IMG/VR virus record: IMGVR_UViG_3300020195_000054
Span: 1-43,503 of that record
Strand: one strand, 5' to 3'
DNA length: 43,503 bases
Origin: a virus
Shown: positions 17,869 through 25,711 of the stretch, piece by piece
Numbering within the stretch: position 1 is the first letter of the stretch
Layout of the letters: each line of letters starts with the position of its first letter
Position numbers and translations under genes: made by a program
The notes under the pieces: generated by a model
Told to the model about the DNA's origin: nothing
Databases searched by the model: none
Seen by the model: the letters and a program-made list of their open reading frames with translations, nothing else

Positions 17869-18315
17869 TTACTTCAGTTCCTTCCAGAAGGTTTGCTCGA
17901 CGAGTTCATATCCATTTTTTTCATAAAACTCCCGAAGCTTTTGCGGCGTCAAGTTTGCCAAATGGACCATCACAAGCCTCTTCGCTCCACGAGCTTTTCC
18001 GAGCGCCTCAAATCGGTAGAATAATTCCACCCCGGCGCGAGTGGCGCGATGTGAGGGCAGCACATACCAGAAAGTTTCTGCCGCGACACGATGGCCCGAG
18101 AAGGTATCGGGAAGCACTACCATTCCAAAGGCACCAACGATTTTTTCCCCGTCTTTGTAAACGAGAATCTCACCGAGACCGGACTGGATTGTGGGAAGCC
18201 ACGTCGCTTTGAAAGCCTCAAGATGAAAACCTCCGGGATACTTCGTCTCTTGGGCGAAGCTATGCCCGATTTCTTCAATCCGGTCGATTTCGTTTACGGG
18301 GAGGTGGCTAATCAT
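17869..18315 (-). CDS. GNAT-family acetyltransferase-like protein
   Basis: A 148-residue protein with the GNAT fold pattern: ILVYKDGEKIVGAFGMVVLP (central strands), VLPSHRATRAGVELFYRFEALGKARGAKRLVM (the acetyl-CoA-binding loop and helix, with a degenerate R/Q-x-x-G-x-G/A) and LREFYEKNGYELVEQTFWKEL at the end (two stretches read together). GNAT-like proteins occur beside internal virion genes in T7-like podoviruses (gp13 type). The neighbourhood here is the same, so a virion assembly role or modification of a phage or host protein is plausible. The substrate is unknown. The start ATG is preceded by TTTACTGT on its own strand, a possible weak -10. Confidence 0.75.
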   Translation of the reverse strand: MISHLPVNEIDRIEEIGHSFAQETKYPGGFHLEAFKATWLPTIQSGLGEILVYKDGEKIVGAFGMVVLPDTFSGHRVAAETFWYVLPSHRATRAGVELFYRFEALGKARGAKRLVMVHLANLTPQKLREFYEKNGYELVEQTFWKELK

Positions 18316-18353
18316 ACAGTAAAGAGATGTGACAAACTAAGGGCATGTCCACA

Positions 18354-19409
18354 TTAAGTCTTGACCAGAACCCACAAAAAGGCAGTTGGTTGCATATTCT
18401 CGTGCGCCACGGCGGCTCCTGTGTAGGCTGCGGTCGTAATCTGCCGAGAAGTAATCAACATAGTGCCTGCGCCACCTGTCCCAGACGTGCCCAACTTCGT
18501 TCCGTTGCCGGTTCCCTCACCCTTGACCTCGAAGTAGTTAGGGGGAATAATGGGTGGGATGATGATAGTTTCCGCATTGTCAACTCGATGTAGAAAGACG
18601 TTGTTGTCTGAGTTGAGCAGGGTCGAACGACCCATCAAGTGGGTATGCTGTGGAGCCTCGTCATCTGCAAGCACATACGTCTCTACGCCAAGCTTGACAC
18701 CAGAGGCGCGGGGACTGATTCCCGAATCGGTCGCAAAAGAACTCGCCGGGGTCGCGCCGGGGTCTGTGCTTGCGACACCCAGCACAAGGCCGCGAAGAGA
18801 CTGGTCACTTTGGGCCAGATATTGCCATCCGGGGTTTGCCGTCAGGGCATCCGTAAGCAGCGAATGTGCGACGAATTTGATGTCGCCGGGGGTGCCAGAG
18901 ACAGTGCGCCATGTGCCTCGCTCCCAGTGAATGAGGGCGTCGATGTCAGTATCCCAGAATTGCTCCAAGTCAACCGCCCCGGTTGGACGCTCCGCAGTAG
19001 TGCCGGACAGGGGAACGTCCGCAAAGGGATGCCAGATAGTGCCGTTCCACGCATACCATCCGATACCGCGCGTTCCGCTAGTGCGAAGCCAGAGAAGCGG
19101 GTCAGTCGCTCCCGGAGTCGGCGGGGTCGTTGGGCGGGTCGTGAAAAGGACAGTCTCCGATTGAGAGATGTCGAGCGGCACATAGCGCCCCTGTGTCACA
19201 TCAAAAACCAAAAGCTGCGTGCCGCCAAGTAGAAAAAGTCCTTGGTTGCTGGCGGGCAATACGTCACCAGAAGTAACAAAGCTCTGTCCAACGGGGCTCT
19301 GAATTTCCATCCGCTCGACCATACTCTCGAACAAATCCTGCGGGGTGCCTTCAAAATCGGCAGGGAGAGGGGCGGCAATGATGACGAGGGGGGTCTTGTT
19401 AAGTGGCAT
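18354..19409 (-). CDS. Tail fibre protein with tail-collar-type C-terminus
   Basis: A 351-residue protein. The middle is beta-rich with Trp-containing motifs (GWYAWNGTIWHPFAD, HWERGTWRTVSG), often seen in fibre head domains. The last third has the collar-like signature: DDEAPQHTHLMG near residue 255, then a loop-rich stretch, ending HENMQPTAFLWVLVKT. This resembles the receptor-binding tip of collar-domain fibres. It follows the DUF3494 protein in the tail gene set. There is no signal peptide, as expected for a virion protein. Confidence 0.75.
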   Translation of the reverse strand: MPLNKTPLVIIAAPLPADFEGTPQDLFESMVERMEIQSPVGQSFVTSGDVLPASNQGLFLLGGTQLLVFDVTQGRYVPLDISQSETVLFTTRPTTPPTPGATDPLLWLRTSGTRGIGWYAWNGTIWHPFADVPLSGTTAERPTGAVDLEQFWDTDIDALIHWERGTWRTVSGTPGDIKFVAHSLLTDALTANPGWQYLAQSDQSLRGLVLGVASTDPGATPASSFATDSGISPRASGVKLGVETYVLADDEAPQHTHLMGRSTLLNSDNNVFLHRVDNAETIIIPPIIPPNYFEVKGEGTGNGTKLGTSGTGGAGTMLITSRQITTAAYTGAAVAHENMQPTAFLWVLVKT

Positions 19410-19421
19410 ATTGAGAAAGGA

Positions 19422-20432
19422 TTATGGAACTGTTACGGGTCCGGCGATAGGAGACGCCAAGGTTTCACCAAAGCTAGGCTCGACGCCAGTCACCTTGTAA
19501 AAGAAGGTTCCAGACGGAGGACTGTCAATGAAAGAATTGCCGGTCACATTTGCAGTTATCTGTGTAAACGGGCCGGAGGTACTCGTCGCACGATAGACCA
19601 CGTAGCTAAAGATATACGGCTGAGTCGTCCATCTCAACCGAACTTGGTCAACGCCGCCCCCCGGAAGAGAGACAGCATTAGTGTCCAACGTGACCGCACC
19701 GTTACGGGCCAGCAAGCGGCCCTCAACAGACGCCCCCGCGTTTGCTCCGATGGAAGTCAAGGCCAAAATTGAGCCCTTGAACTCGGCAGTTGTGTCGAGC
19801 GTTGCCGAACTGCCTACTTGCCAAGTGATATGGTCAGCCGTAGCCCCTCCCGTCAGGAGGATTTTCCGTCCCGGCCCCATGATAAATGTTGACGCAATCT
19901 GAAAAAGGAAAGTCGCTGCTGCATTGCCGCCCGCGTCGAGCGTCAGGTCGCCCGAAGTAATCTCAAGGGAGGACGTTGACTTGTAAACCCCCGGAGTGAG
20001 CGTCTGCCCACCGATATTTCCAGCGACTACCGTCGCACCAGTAACCCCCGCTGCGGCGTTGTATTCGGCGGTCAAGTCGAGTTGCGCTTGCGCGGCTTGG
20101 GCATCCGTTATATGCTGCGTCCCGAGCACGGTTCCCGGAGGGAAGCCCGTCACGGAAGAGCCGGGGCTTAATCCGAGGTCACCATCAATTACCGTGCCGC
20201 CGGTATTGGTAACTGTCGTGCCTGCAAGAATTGCAAACCCAGTTCCCAACAGTTCCAACACCAGCGAAATAGGACCGGGCAACCGGGAGACCGGGAGAAT
20301 TCCAAGCGTAGCTGAATCGCCAGTTCCCGAGCCGGACGAGATGGGAATCACCCGGCAGACGCCCGGAGAGCGATAGTCAATTCGGAGTGCCCGACGAGTA
20401 ATGGCCGCGAGAGTTTGGAAAGGCTTGCTCAT
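19422..20432 (-). CDS. DUF3494 (ice-binding-like) virion protein with fibronectin-III-like C-terminus
   Basis: A 336-residue protein with an almost textbook DUF3494 domain at about residues 66-255. It reads FAILAGTTVTNTGGTVIDGDLGL, then SSVTGFPPGTV, DLTAEYNAAAG, GQTLTPGVYKSTSSL, SGDLTLDAGG, FLFQIASTF, ITWQVGSSATL, FKGSILALTSI and VEGRLLARNGAVTLD. In bacteria and algae this beta-solenoid family includes many ice-binding proteins, normally secreted. Here there is no signal peptide. Residues 1-60 are unique and residues 262-335 look like a fibronectin type III domain (VRLRWTT...YVVYRATSTSGPF). It overlaps the nozzle-like gene by four bases and precedes a fibre gene, so it is most likely a virion adhesin or decoration. 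Actual ice binding is unproven. Confidence 0.88.
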   Translation of the reverse strand: MSKPFQTLAAITRRALRIDYRSPGVCRVIPISSGSGTGDSATLGILPVSRLPGPISLVLELLGTGFAILAGTTVTNTGGTVIDGDLGLSPGSSVTGFPPGTVLGTQHITDAQAAQAQLDLTAEYNAAAGVTGATVVAGNIGGQTLTPGVYKSTSSLEITSGDLTLDAGGNAAATFLFQIASTFIMGPGRKILLTGGATADHITWQVGSSATLDTTAEFKGSILALTSIGANAGASVEGRLLARNGAVTLDTNAVSLPGGGVDQVRLRWTTQPYIFSYVVYRATSTSGPFTQITANVTGNSFIDSPPSGTFFYKVTGVEPSFGETLASPIAGPVTVP

Positions 20433-22429
20433 ATACCGAGTGAAAGTCCGACACTGACGATTTTCGGCAGAGACTCTTGAAGCTCCTCGACAGCCACTTT
20501 ACGGGCGATGCACTGTGCGATTTTGTCGGCGTCTTGCTGAGATATGACGCTCTCCGCGTATCCCGTTCCGACCGCCGTGATTCCGCCCTGCACAACTGTC
20601 TCAGTCTTGTTGGAAATGAACTTCGGAATGTCCCCCGAGAAAGCCGCCAATGCCTCGTCGAATACGTGGGACTCAGCCGCCGCCCCGTCGAATCGGACAA
20701 AGTTCTCTTCGGTCTCGTCAACCTCCACGGCCCCGGAAACTTCCTTGTTGGGACTGTTCGAGCCCGCCGTTCCCGTGGGGGGTTCCAGAAAATATCGAAT
20801 TCCCGCCACCGCGCCGGGGCCGGAGCCAACCACCAAAAGCTGAAAGGCGTCGTCTATGAATTCCGCGTCAGGAGACTCCACGTCGGTTGACGAGAGGGTC
20901 GTCGCACTTGCGAGTTGCCGGGCATCCTGTGTTCGGATATTTCGCATCTGCTTCTTCAACCCAAAAAGAAGGGTGTCAAAACGAATAGTTTCGCCCGACC
21001 GGATAGACCCGAGAGACGCATTGATTCGTTTCGTGAGAATCCGCTTGTATTTTCCGCGCGATGCACCAGCCCAAAAGACGGCGATGTCGAATTTGCCGGA
21101 GAGTTCTTGTAGGGCAACCTCCGCGTAGAGAAATTTCTTCTGTTGGAGCGGCAGGTCGCCGTCAATACCGCGCGTCTCCACATACCAAGTGATGGGGCAC
21201 CCGTCATCCAGCCGGTCGGGCGTGAAGGAGTCCCAAAGTCGGTTGTTCCCATCAAAATCTGTCGAGATGTGGAAAATCTGTTCGGTGCCACCGAACGAAC
21301 CATAAATCCATTGTGCTGGACGGGTGCCCGTCCAAACACTGTTCCATGCCGCAGCCGACGCTCCACCACCCCGTTGAAGGGGCGCATGGTCGAGAGCCCA
21401 TGTGTGGCGGTTCTTTAGGTCAGAGTAGGGAACGCTGACGAGGAGATAGTTTTCAAAAAACCCTATCGCAACTCCGACGAAATCAGGAGAGAGCCGCCCC
21501 TTGCTATCCGCCATCTCGTTATCCCGATATGGAAGCGCCGAGGTCTGGGTAGTGAAGCTCGCGGAGTCAAGGGAGGTCAGTCCAAAAGTCGAGAACCACC
21601 AGAGCAATCCGAGATGGGTTGTGATGGACCTTTCTGAGGCGCACCCAACCGCTGGAAAAAGGATGCGTTGGAAATTCGCAGTCGTGTTCCACACCGCGCG
21701 GTTGCGAACTCCGCTCTGAATCAGAGAGGTGCTGGATTCCGTGAATACGAGGAGTTGCGCGATTATCGCGTTCGGCACTTCGGAGAGCGCCGTGATTTCT
21801 CCGGGCAGGGAGAAGGCAGTCACCGTGGCAAAGTATTCGGGTTCGCGAAATGAAATCGGATTCGCGATGTCCGAAGCGAAGAGACTGGAGCCACGCGCAA
21901 CCCAGAGCCGGTCTCCCGACCAAGCCATCGGTCCACCCAATGGAATCGTCCCCGCTCCGCTTTGATGCTCTGCGGAAGTTCCGTCAAAGACAGCCGGTGC
22001 AGTAAGTGCGCCGTCTTGTATCACCATGACCCTGCGCGGAGGGATAAGGGTCAGTGAGCTGTCCGAATTGAATCGAATGGACTGTTCAGCTTGCTGGAAA
22101 AAAAGTTGCCGGGCATGCGGGCCGAATGCGATGCCGGGAACTGTCTGGAATTCCAGAAACGGATACGGACTGGAATAGATGACTCCGTCAATGCCGAAGA
22201 GTAGGGTCACGACTCCCTGCTGGGGTCGGAACACGGCGGCACCCTGAAAGTTTCCAGCGGGTAAAATCGTTCGACAACGATACCCCGGACGACACTGCAC
22301 AATGCCACCACGATTGGTGACGTTCATCCCACGCGAGTAGTAATCAGGCCCGAGAGTTCCGGGCTCTGCGGAAGACTCCATTCCGGCGAGGAATCGAACG
22401 TCGTAAGCATCTACGCGGGGAGTAGCCAT
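20429..22429 (-). CDS. Tail nozzle / tubular tail protein B-like
   Basis: A 666-residue beta-rich protein lying directly after the adaptor-like gene (TAATG overlap), where podoviruses encode the gp12-type nozzle. The N-terminus carries VTNRGGIVQCRPGYRCRTI and FQGAAVFRPQQGVVTLLFGI, a pattern common in these tail proteins, where strands of a propeller are decorated with RPG turns. Repeated Trp-rich strands follow (DRLWVARGSSLFAS, LLWWFSTFGLTSL). The C-terminal 150 residues are acidic and helical. There is no signal peptide and no enzymatic motif. The assignment rests on size, position and pattern, not on a precise homologue. Confidence 0.65.
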   Translation of the reverse strand: MATPRVDAYDVRFLAGMESSAEPGTLGPDYYSRGMNVTNRGGIVQCRPGYRCRTILPAGNFQGAAVFRPQQGVVTLLFGIDGVIYSSPYPFLEFQTVPGIAFGPHARQLFFQQAEQSIRFNSDSSLTLIPPRRVMVIQDGALTAPAVFDGTSAEHQSGAGTIPLGGPMAWSGDRLWVARGSSLFASDIANPISFREPEYFATVTAFSLPGEITALSEVPNAIIAQLLVFTESSTSLIQSGVRNRAVWNTTANFQRILFPAVGCASERSITTHLGLLWWFSTFGLTSLDSASFTTQTSALPYRDNEMADSKGRLSPDFVGVAIGFFENYLLVSVPYSDLKNRHTWALDHAPLQRGGGASAAAWNSVWTGTRPAQWIYGSFGGTEQIFHISTDFDGNNRLWDSFTPDRLDDGCPITWYVETRGIDGDLPLQQKKFLYAEVALQELSGKFDIAVFWAGASRGKYKRILTKRINASLGSIRSGETIRFDTLLFGLKKQMRNIRTQDARQLASATTLSSTDVESPDAEFIDDAFQLLVVGSGPGAVAGIRYFLEPPTGTAGSNSPNKEVSGAVEVDETEENFVRFDGAAAESHVFDEALAAFSGDIPKFISNKTETVVQGGITAVGTGYAESVISQQDADKIAQCIARKVAVEELQESLPKIVSVGLSLGI

Positions 22430-23376
22430 TAGTCGAGGAAATCGTTTTGGTCAGAGATAGAGTTGCGGTCGTCCACTTGGATGGGAGAGCCGCCGACGCC
22501 CGTCAAAGTTGCCTCACGTTCGGTGAGCAGCCGCGTAGCATTGGCTTCATAGGCGTTGCCGTTCGCGAGGTCGGAGTCGCGGTAAAACTTCAGTGCATGA
22601 ATCGCGAGAATCAGCGCCGGTCGGGAGTGTAAAAGAATTCGGTCGTTGACGCTTCGGACTCGCGCGGTGCGTTTCCGGTAGCAGAGTCGAACCCACCCAC
22701 AACCCGCGTTATGAATCCGCAACCGACGGTATCGCGGAACAGTTTCGTCCGCTTCAAACACGCCAAGGAGAGTGCCCGTGGAGGTGGAATTGTCGAAGCT
22801 GGATAGCCGGATGGACCCCGCTGTCACGTCTTTGACAATTCCGGTAATTCGAGAAATCGTCGGCGCTCCGACTTCAGGAACGGCATATCCGAAAATAGTC
22901 GGGACGAAATATCCGTCCTGCCATTCCGTGCCGACCTTGGTGCGAAGCGGACGCTGCTGGTCGTCGTATCCGAACACTCGAATGATTTTACCGGCATCCT
23001 CGGCACTGTCGAGAAAGGCGACAATCTTGGACGGGCACTTCAAATCTCGATAGACCGGATGAAGCCCGCTGTCATCCCACGTATAGTGGCAACTTGTCTT
23101 GAAGTCTCCGGGGCCGTTAAGGTGGAATGAAAAGAGCTGGTCGTGACCAAGGGCGGGGTGTCCGCCGATATTGCAGGCGAGCACCGTTTCGATTTCCCGA
23201 GGAAGGGTAATGCACCCGCTGTCGATGCAAATATCCACAAAACCGACGAGGGGGTCGATTTCGCCCTTCTGCGCGAGCAGTTCAATCGCGTCGGTCAGCC
23301 AGAGAAATAGCTTGTCCTCTCGGTTGAACCCGAGAATCGTCTTGGCGTCGTCAATTACATCACTCGCGAGAAACAT
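22429..23376 (-). CDS. Head-to-tail adaptor / tubular tail protein A-like
   Basis: A 315-residue protein. The N-terminal helix pair (DDAKTILGFN...LFLWLTDAIELLAQKG) and the following ITLPREIETVLACNIGG are typical of podoviral adaptor proteins that sit below the portal. A second helical segment near residues 255-295 (LILAIHALKFYRDSDLANGNAYEANATRLL) completes the pattern of helices flanking a beta core. It overlaps its upstream neighbour and the nozzle gene as TAATG, so it is made together with them. The exact role within the tail is inferred from gene order. Confidence 0.65.
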   Translation of the reverse strand: MFLASDVIDDAKTILGFNREDKLFLWLTDAIELLAQKGEIDPLVGFVDICIDSGCITLPREIETVLACNIGGHPALGHDQLFSFHLNGPGDFKTSCHYTWDDSGLHPVYRDLKCPSKIVAFLDSAEDAGKIIRVFGYDDQQRPLRTKVGTEWQDGYFVPTIFGYAVPEVGAPTISRITGIVKDVTAGSIRLSSFDNSTSTGTLLGVFEADETVPRYRRLRIHNAGCGWVRLCYRKRTARVRSVNDRILLHSRPALILAIHALKFYRDSDLANGNAYEANATRLLTEREATLTGVGGSPIQVDDRNSISDQNDFLD

Positions 23377-23696
23377 TAGTCTTCGCCTTCCTTGTCATAA
23401 TCTTCGACGAGCTTGTCGAGGGCGTCTTCGGAGCTACACTCCTCGCACTCCTTAGCCTTCACACTGACAATTTCGTGAATCTCCAGAGTGACCTCGTGAG
23501 TTTTTTCCTCGTCTGTAGTGGTATGAGTCTCACGGACCTTCTTGAATTTTACCACCATCTCACCGGAGTCCGGGAGCTTGTAGTCTCTCTTCCATTGAAG
23601 ATAGATGGTCGGGTAATGCACGTCTCCGGGTTCCGTCTTCGTTGGAACGGACATCGGATGGGATTTCTGACCAAGTTTGATTGGGTAGTTAGGCAT
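23376..23696 (-). CDS. Small acidic virion-region protein
   Basis: A 106-residue protein with a short beta-rich part (YPTIYLQWKRDYKLPDSGEMVVKFKKV) and an acidic C-terminus with two close cysteines (AKECEECSSEDALDKL). The YPTIYL pattern recalls small capsid or head-completion proteins in other phages, but I cannot name a family. It lies between an 87-residue protein and the adaptor gene and shares a TAATG junction with the latter. Confidence 0.6.
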   Translation of the reverse strand: MPNYPIKLGQKSHPMSVPTKTEPGDVHYPTIYLQWKRDYKLPDSGEMVVKFKKVRETHTTTDEEKTHEVTLEIHEIVSVKAKECEECSSEDALDKLVEDYDKEGED

Positions 23697-23703
23697 ATCG
23701 TTA

Positions 23704-23967
23704 CTAAGCGATTGTTATGGTTCCAGTGTCAAAGTTCGTTGTCGCAGTGAATCCGCGATTGGTCAACTGTGCGACAACTGCTGCACCCACCAGAGATTGA
23801 AGAATCACAGTATCGACGTTGACCGCGCACGGACTGACGCAACCGGGCGTGTCGTATAAATTGAGAGCCGAGTCGACCACGTCCATCAAGGCGTGAAATC
23901 GAACGGTCTCCTCTTGAGAAAGGCTACCCGCAGATAGTGAACGGAGATAATGGGCGTCGAGAGGCAT
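23704..23967 (-). CDS. Hypothetical small protein (87 aa)
   Basis: An 87-residue reading frame beginning MPLDAHYLRSLSAGSL, starting four bases after the collagen-like fibre stop. A longer start 36 bases upstream would run into that fibre gene, so the internal ATG is preferred. The protein has a helical N-terminal half and a predicted helix-strand end (LVGAAVVAQLTNRGFTATTN). Two cysteines (residues 43 and 47) are not in a known motif. No family is recognised. Its place just before the adaptor suggests a head-tail or fibre accessory role. Confidence 0.6.
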   Translation of the reverse strand: MPLDAHYLRSLSAGSLSQEETVRFHALMDVVDSALNLYDTPGCVSPCAVNVDTVILQSLVGAAVVAQLTNRGFTATTNFDTGTITIA

Positions 23968-23971
23968 GTTG

Positions 23972-25486
23972 TTAGAAAAATTTATAGACAGCGAAGGCCG
24001 CAAGTTCTATTGGGTTCGCCGCATTTCCCCAGTAGAAATTCACCGAGTCAAATACCCCCGCTGACTCGCCAAAGGTTCCCGAAGTGATTGCACTCCCGAT
24101 TGCGCTTGTCACAATTTCAGGAGCATCAACCGTGGGATTTTGGGCCTGCATCAATGAAAAAAACCGACTTCGGGGGCAGTGAAATTGCGCCTTTGCAGCA
24201 GTATTGGCCGCAAAGATGCTAGTCGTATATGACACGGCGGTAACCCCCGAAAACTCGGGGCGGTTGACCTCGACAAAATAGAGCGCATGACTTGCCTCCG
24301 TTGTGGGGGCCGCAAGTTTCGCGGTGGTAAAACTTCCAACTAGGGAATCTGTAGTGCCCCCGAAACGATGAACCCCCTCATAGGACTGACTGACTACGCT
24401 GGAGTTTTGAGTTCCCGCAGCAAAAGTGAAGGTATCCGTGGCCGCATCCAATTGAACAGTCCCCGCCCAATTCGTAGGAGTCGCGTTGCTATACATCGCA
24501 GCCGTTCCACTGCAAACCCCCATCGCGAAGAGCCCATCAAAATTCGCAGAGGCGTTAATTCGACAGAGGATTCCGATACGGATTCGGTTCCATTTGGCAC
24601 CCCACGGCATCCGTCGCCCGATTTCCCCCGCTCCGGTAATCTGAACGCGCTTTTGCGCATACGGCCCGTGAACCGTCCGCGATACAATGGAACAATTGGT
24701 TCCCACCCCCGCCACGGGCCAACCGACTCCCCCAGTAAAGCTGGAGATTGCCCCGACAGAATACTGTTCAAAATAATCAATCGCGAACCCGTCATAATCG
24801 CCCAACCAAGTGTCCGTAAGACCGCTGATTGAAGCCATCGAACCCGTCGCGCCCGCTGCGCCTGCTGCGCCTGCTGCGCCTGCTGCGCCAGCCGAGCCCG
24901 CAATGAAAATAGTCCAGTCGGCGAAGGTGCCCGCGCCACCTACTAAATCGACGTTGATGTCAACCGATGCGCCGTCAACGAACGTGACCAAGCCTTCCAT
25001 GAAGTTCGCCGGGTTCGCGTCAGACACCGCGCGAAGTCGTTGTCCGACGGCCCAACCGATATTGTTCGTGGTAGCCGTGTAAACGAATGTGTTGCTTACG
25101 GGTGCAATCAGAAGCGAGGTTGTGGAGGCGCGTGTTACTGCGGAATCCACGCCATCTGCACCTACCATAGTGACTCCAACAATCCACGCACCAGCCGTCT
25201 TTGGACCCCAGAAAACAGGACCGCCGACCGTCTGGTAGTAGAAGTCTCCATCGACTCCGATTCCCGCGCCCGGAGCCGCTGCCCCGCTGTAAATGATGGT
25301 GCCCGTGGAGCCGTTCGTTCCAGCAACGCCCGGAAGACCCTGCTGCCCGGTCGGACCTTGTGCGCCGACAGTGTCCGGGGAGACCTTGTGGGTAATATAC
25401 GAGCCGTCGCCCTGCAACACCGCCATGAACAGCCACCCCTGCGGCTGAGGGGACGTTTCCTCGGGATATTCAGAAATCTTGGCCAT
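23972..25486 (-). CDS. Collagen-like tail fibre
   Basis: A 504-residue fibre. Residues 1-35 form a short virion-anchor-like start (MAKISEYPEETSPQPQGWLF). A collagen-like segment (GAQGPTGQQGLPGVAGTNGSTG) follows at about 41-62. A beta region comes next, then a second Gly-Ala-Ala collagen-like run (residues about 190-215) coded by a 9-bp DNA repeat. The C-terminal 280 residues are beta-rich and resemble a lectin-like or jelly-roll receptor-binding head (YFVEVNRPEFSG, FYWGNAANPIELAAFAVYKF). Collagen repeats trimerise phage fibres. It is one of two collagen-like fibre genes separated by a 72-residue frame. Confidence 0.8.
   Translation of the reverse strand: MAKISEYPEETSPQPQGWLFMAVLQGDGSYITHKVSPDTVGAQGPTGQQGLPGVAGTNGSTGTIIYSGAAAPGAGIGVDGDFYYQTVGGPVFWGPKTAGAWIVGVTMVGADGVDSAVTRASTTSLLIAPVSNTFVYTATTNNIGWAVGQRLRAVSDANPANFMEGLVTFVDGASVDINVDLVGGAGTFADWTIFIAGSAGAAGAAGAAGAAGATGSMASISGLTDTWLGDYDGFAIDYFEQYSVGAISSFTGGVGWPVAGVGTNCSIVSRTVHGPYAQKRVQITGAGEIGRRMPWGAKWNRIRIGILCRINASANFDGLFAMGVCSGTAAMYSNATPTNWAGTVQLDAATDTFTFAAGTQNSSVVSQSYEGVHRFGGTTDSLVGSFTTAKLAAPTTEASHALYFVEVNRPEFSGVTAVSYTTSIFAANTAAKAQFHCPRSRFFSLMQAQNPTVDAPEIVTSAIGSAITSGTFGESAGVFDSVNFYWGNAANPIELAAFAVYKFF
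24846..24892. repeat. 9-bp tandem repeat coding Gly-Ala-Ala in the fibre gene
   Basis: About five near-identical copies of a 9-bp unit (GCGCCTGCT on the plus strand) encode the second collagen-like run of the fibre at 23972-25486. It is prone to in-frame length change. Confidence 0.85.
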
Positions 25487-25490
25487 GTTG

Positions 25491-25709
25491 TTACGCTTTC
25501 AGGTCGTCGTAGATGAAGTTGTTCGTAATCTCGTCGAGGATGGGGAAACCCGCCTCGTCTTGCAAGATGTCGTCCGGGTTGTCGTTCGCGATTGTCCGCG
25601 TGACCGGGGTTCGCGGGACTCGGTGAGATAGCTTCTGTCCGCCCGGTCGAGGGCAGCAATCAGAAGCAAGAACAGAATCGGTGTCACGGATTATCGGGAG
25701 GTTATTCAC
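25491..25709 (-). CDS. Hypothetical small protein between two fibre genes
   Basis: A 72-residue frame starting with GTG at 25709, two bases after the collagen-like gene stop and ending four bases before the next fibre start. The N-terminal half is basic (SHRVPRTPVTRTI) and the C-terminal half acidic (PDDILQDEAGFPILDEITNNFIYDDL). No domain is recognised. The tight packing and consistent orientation support a gene. It could be a fibre chaperone or attachment factor, but nothing in the sequence proves it. Confidence 0.5.
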   Translation of the reverse strand: MNNLPIIRDTDSVLASDCCPRPGGQKLSHRVPRTPVTRTIANDNPDDILQDEAGFPILDEITNNFIYDDLKA

Positions 25710-25711
25710 GG

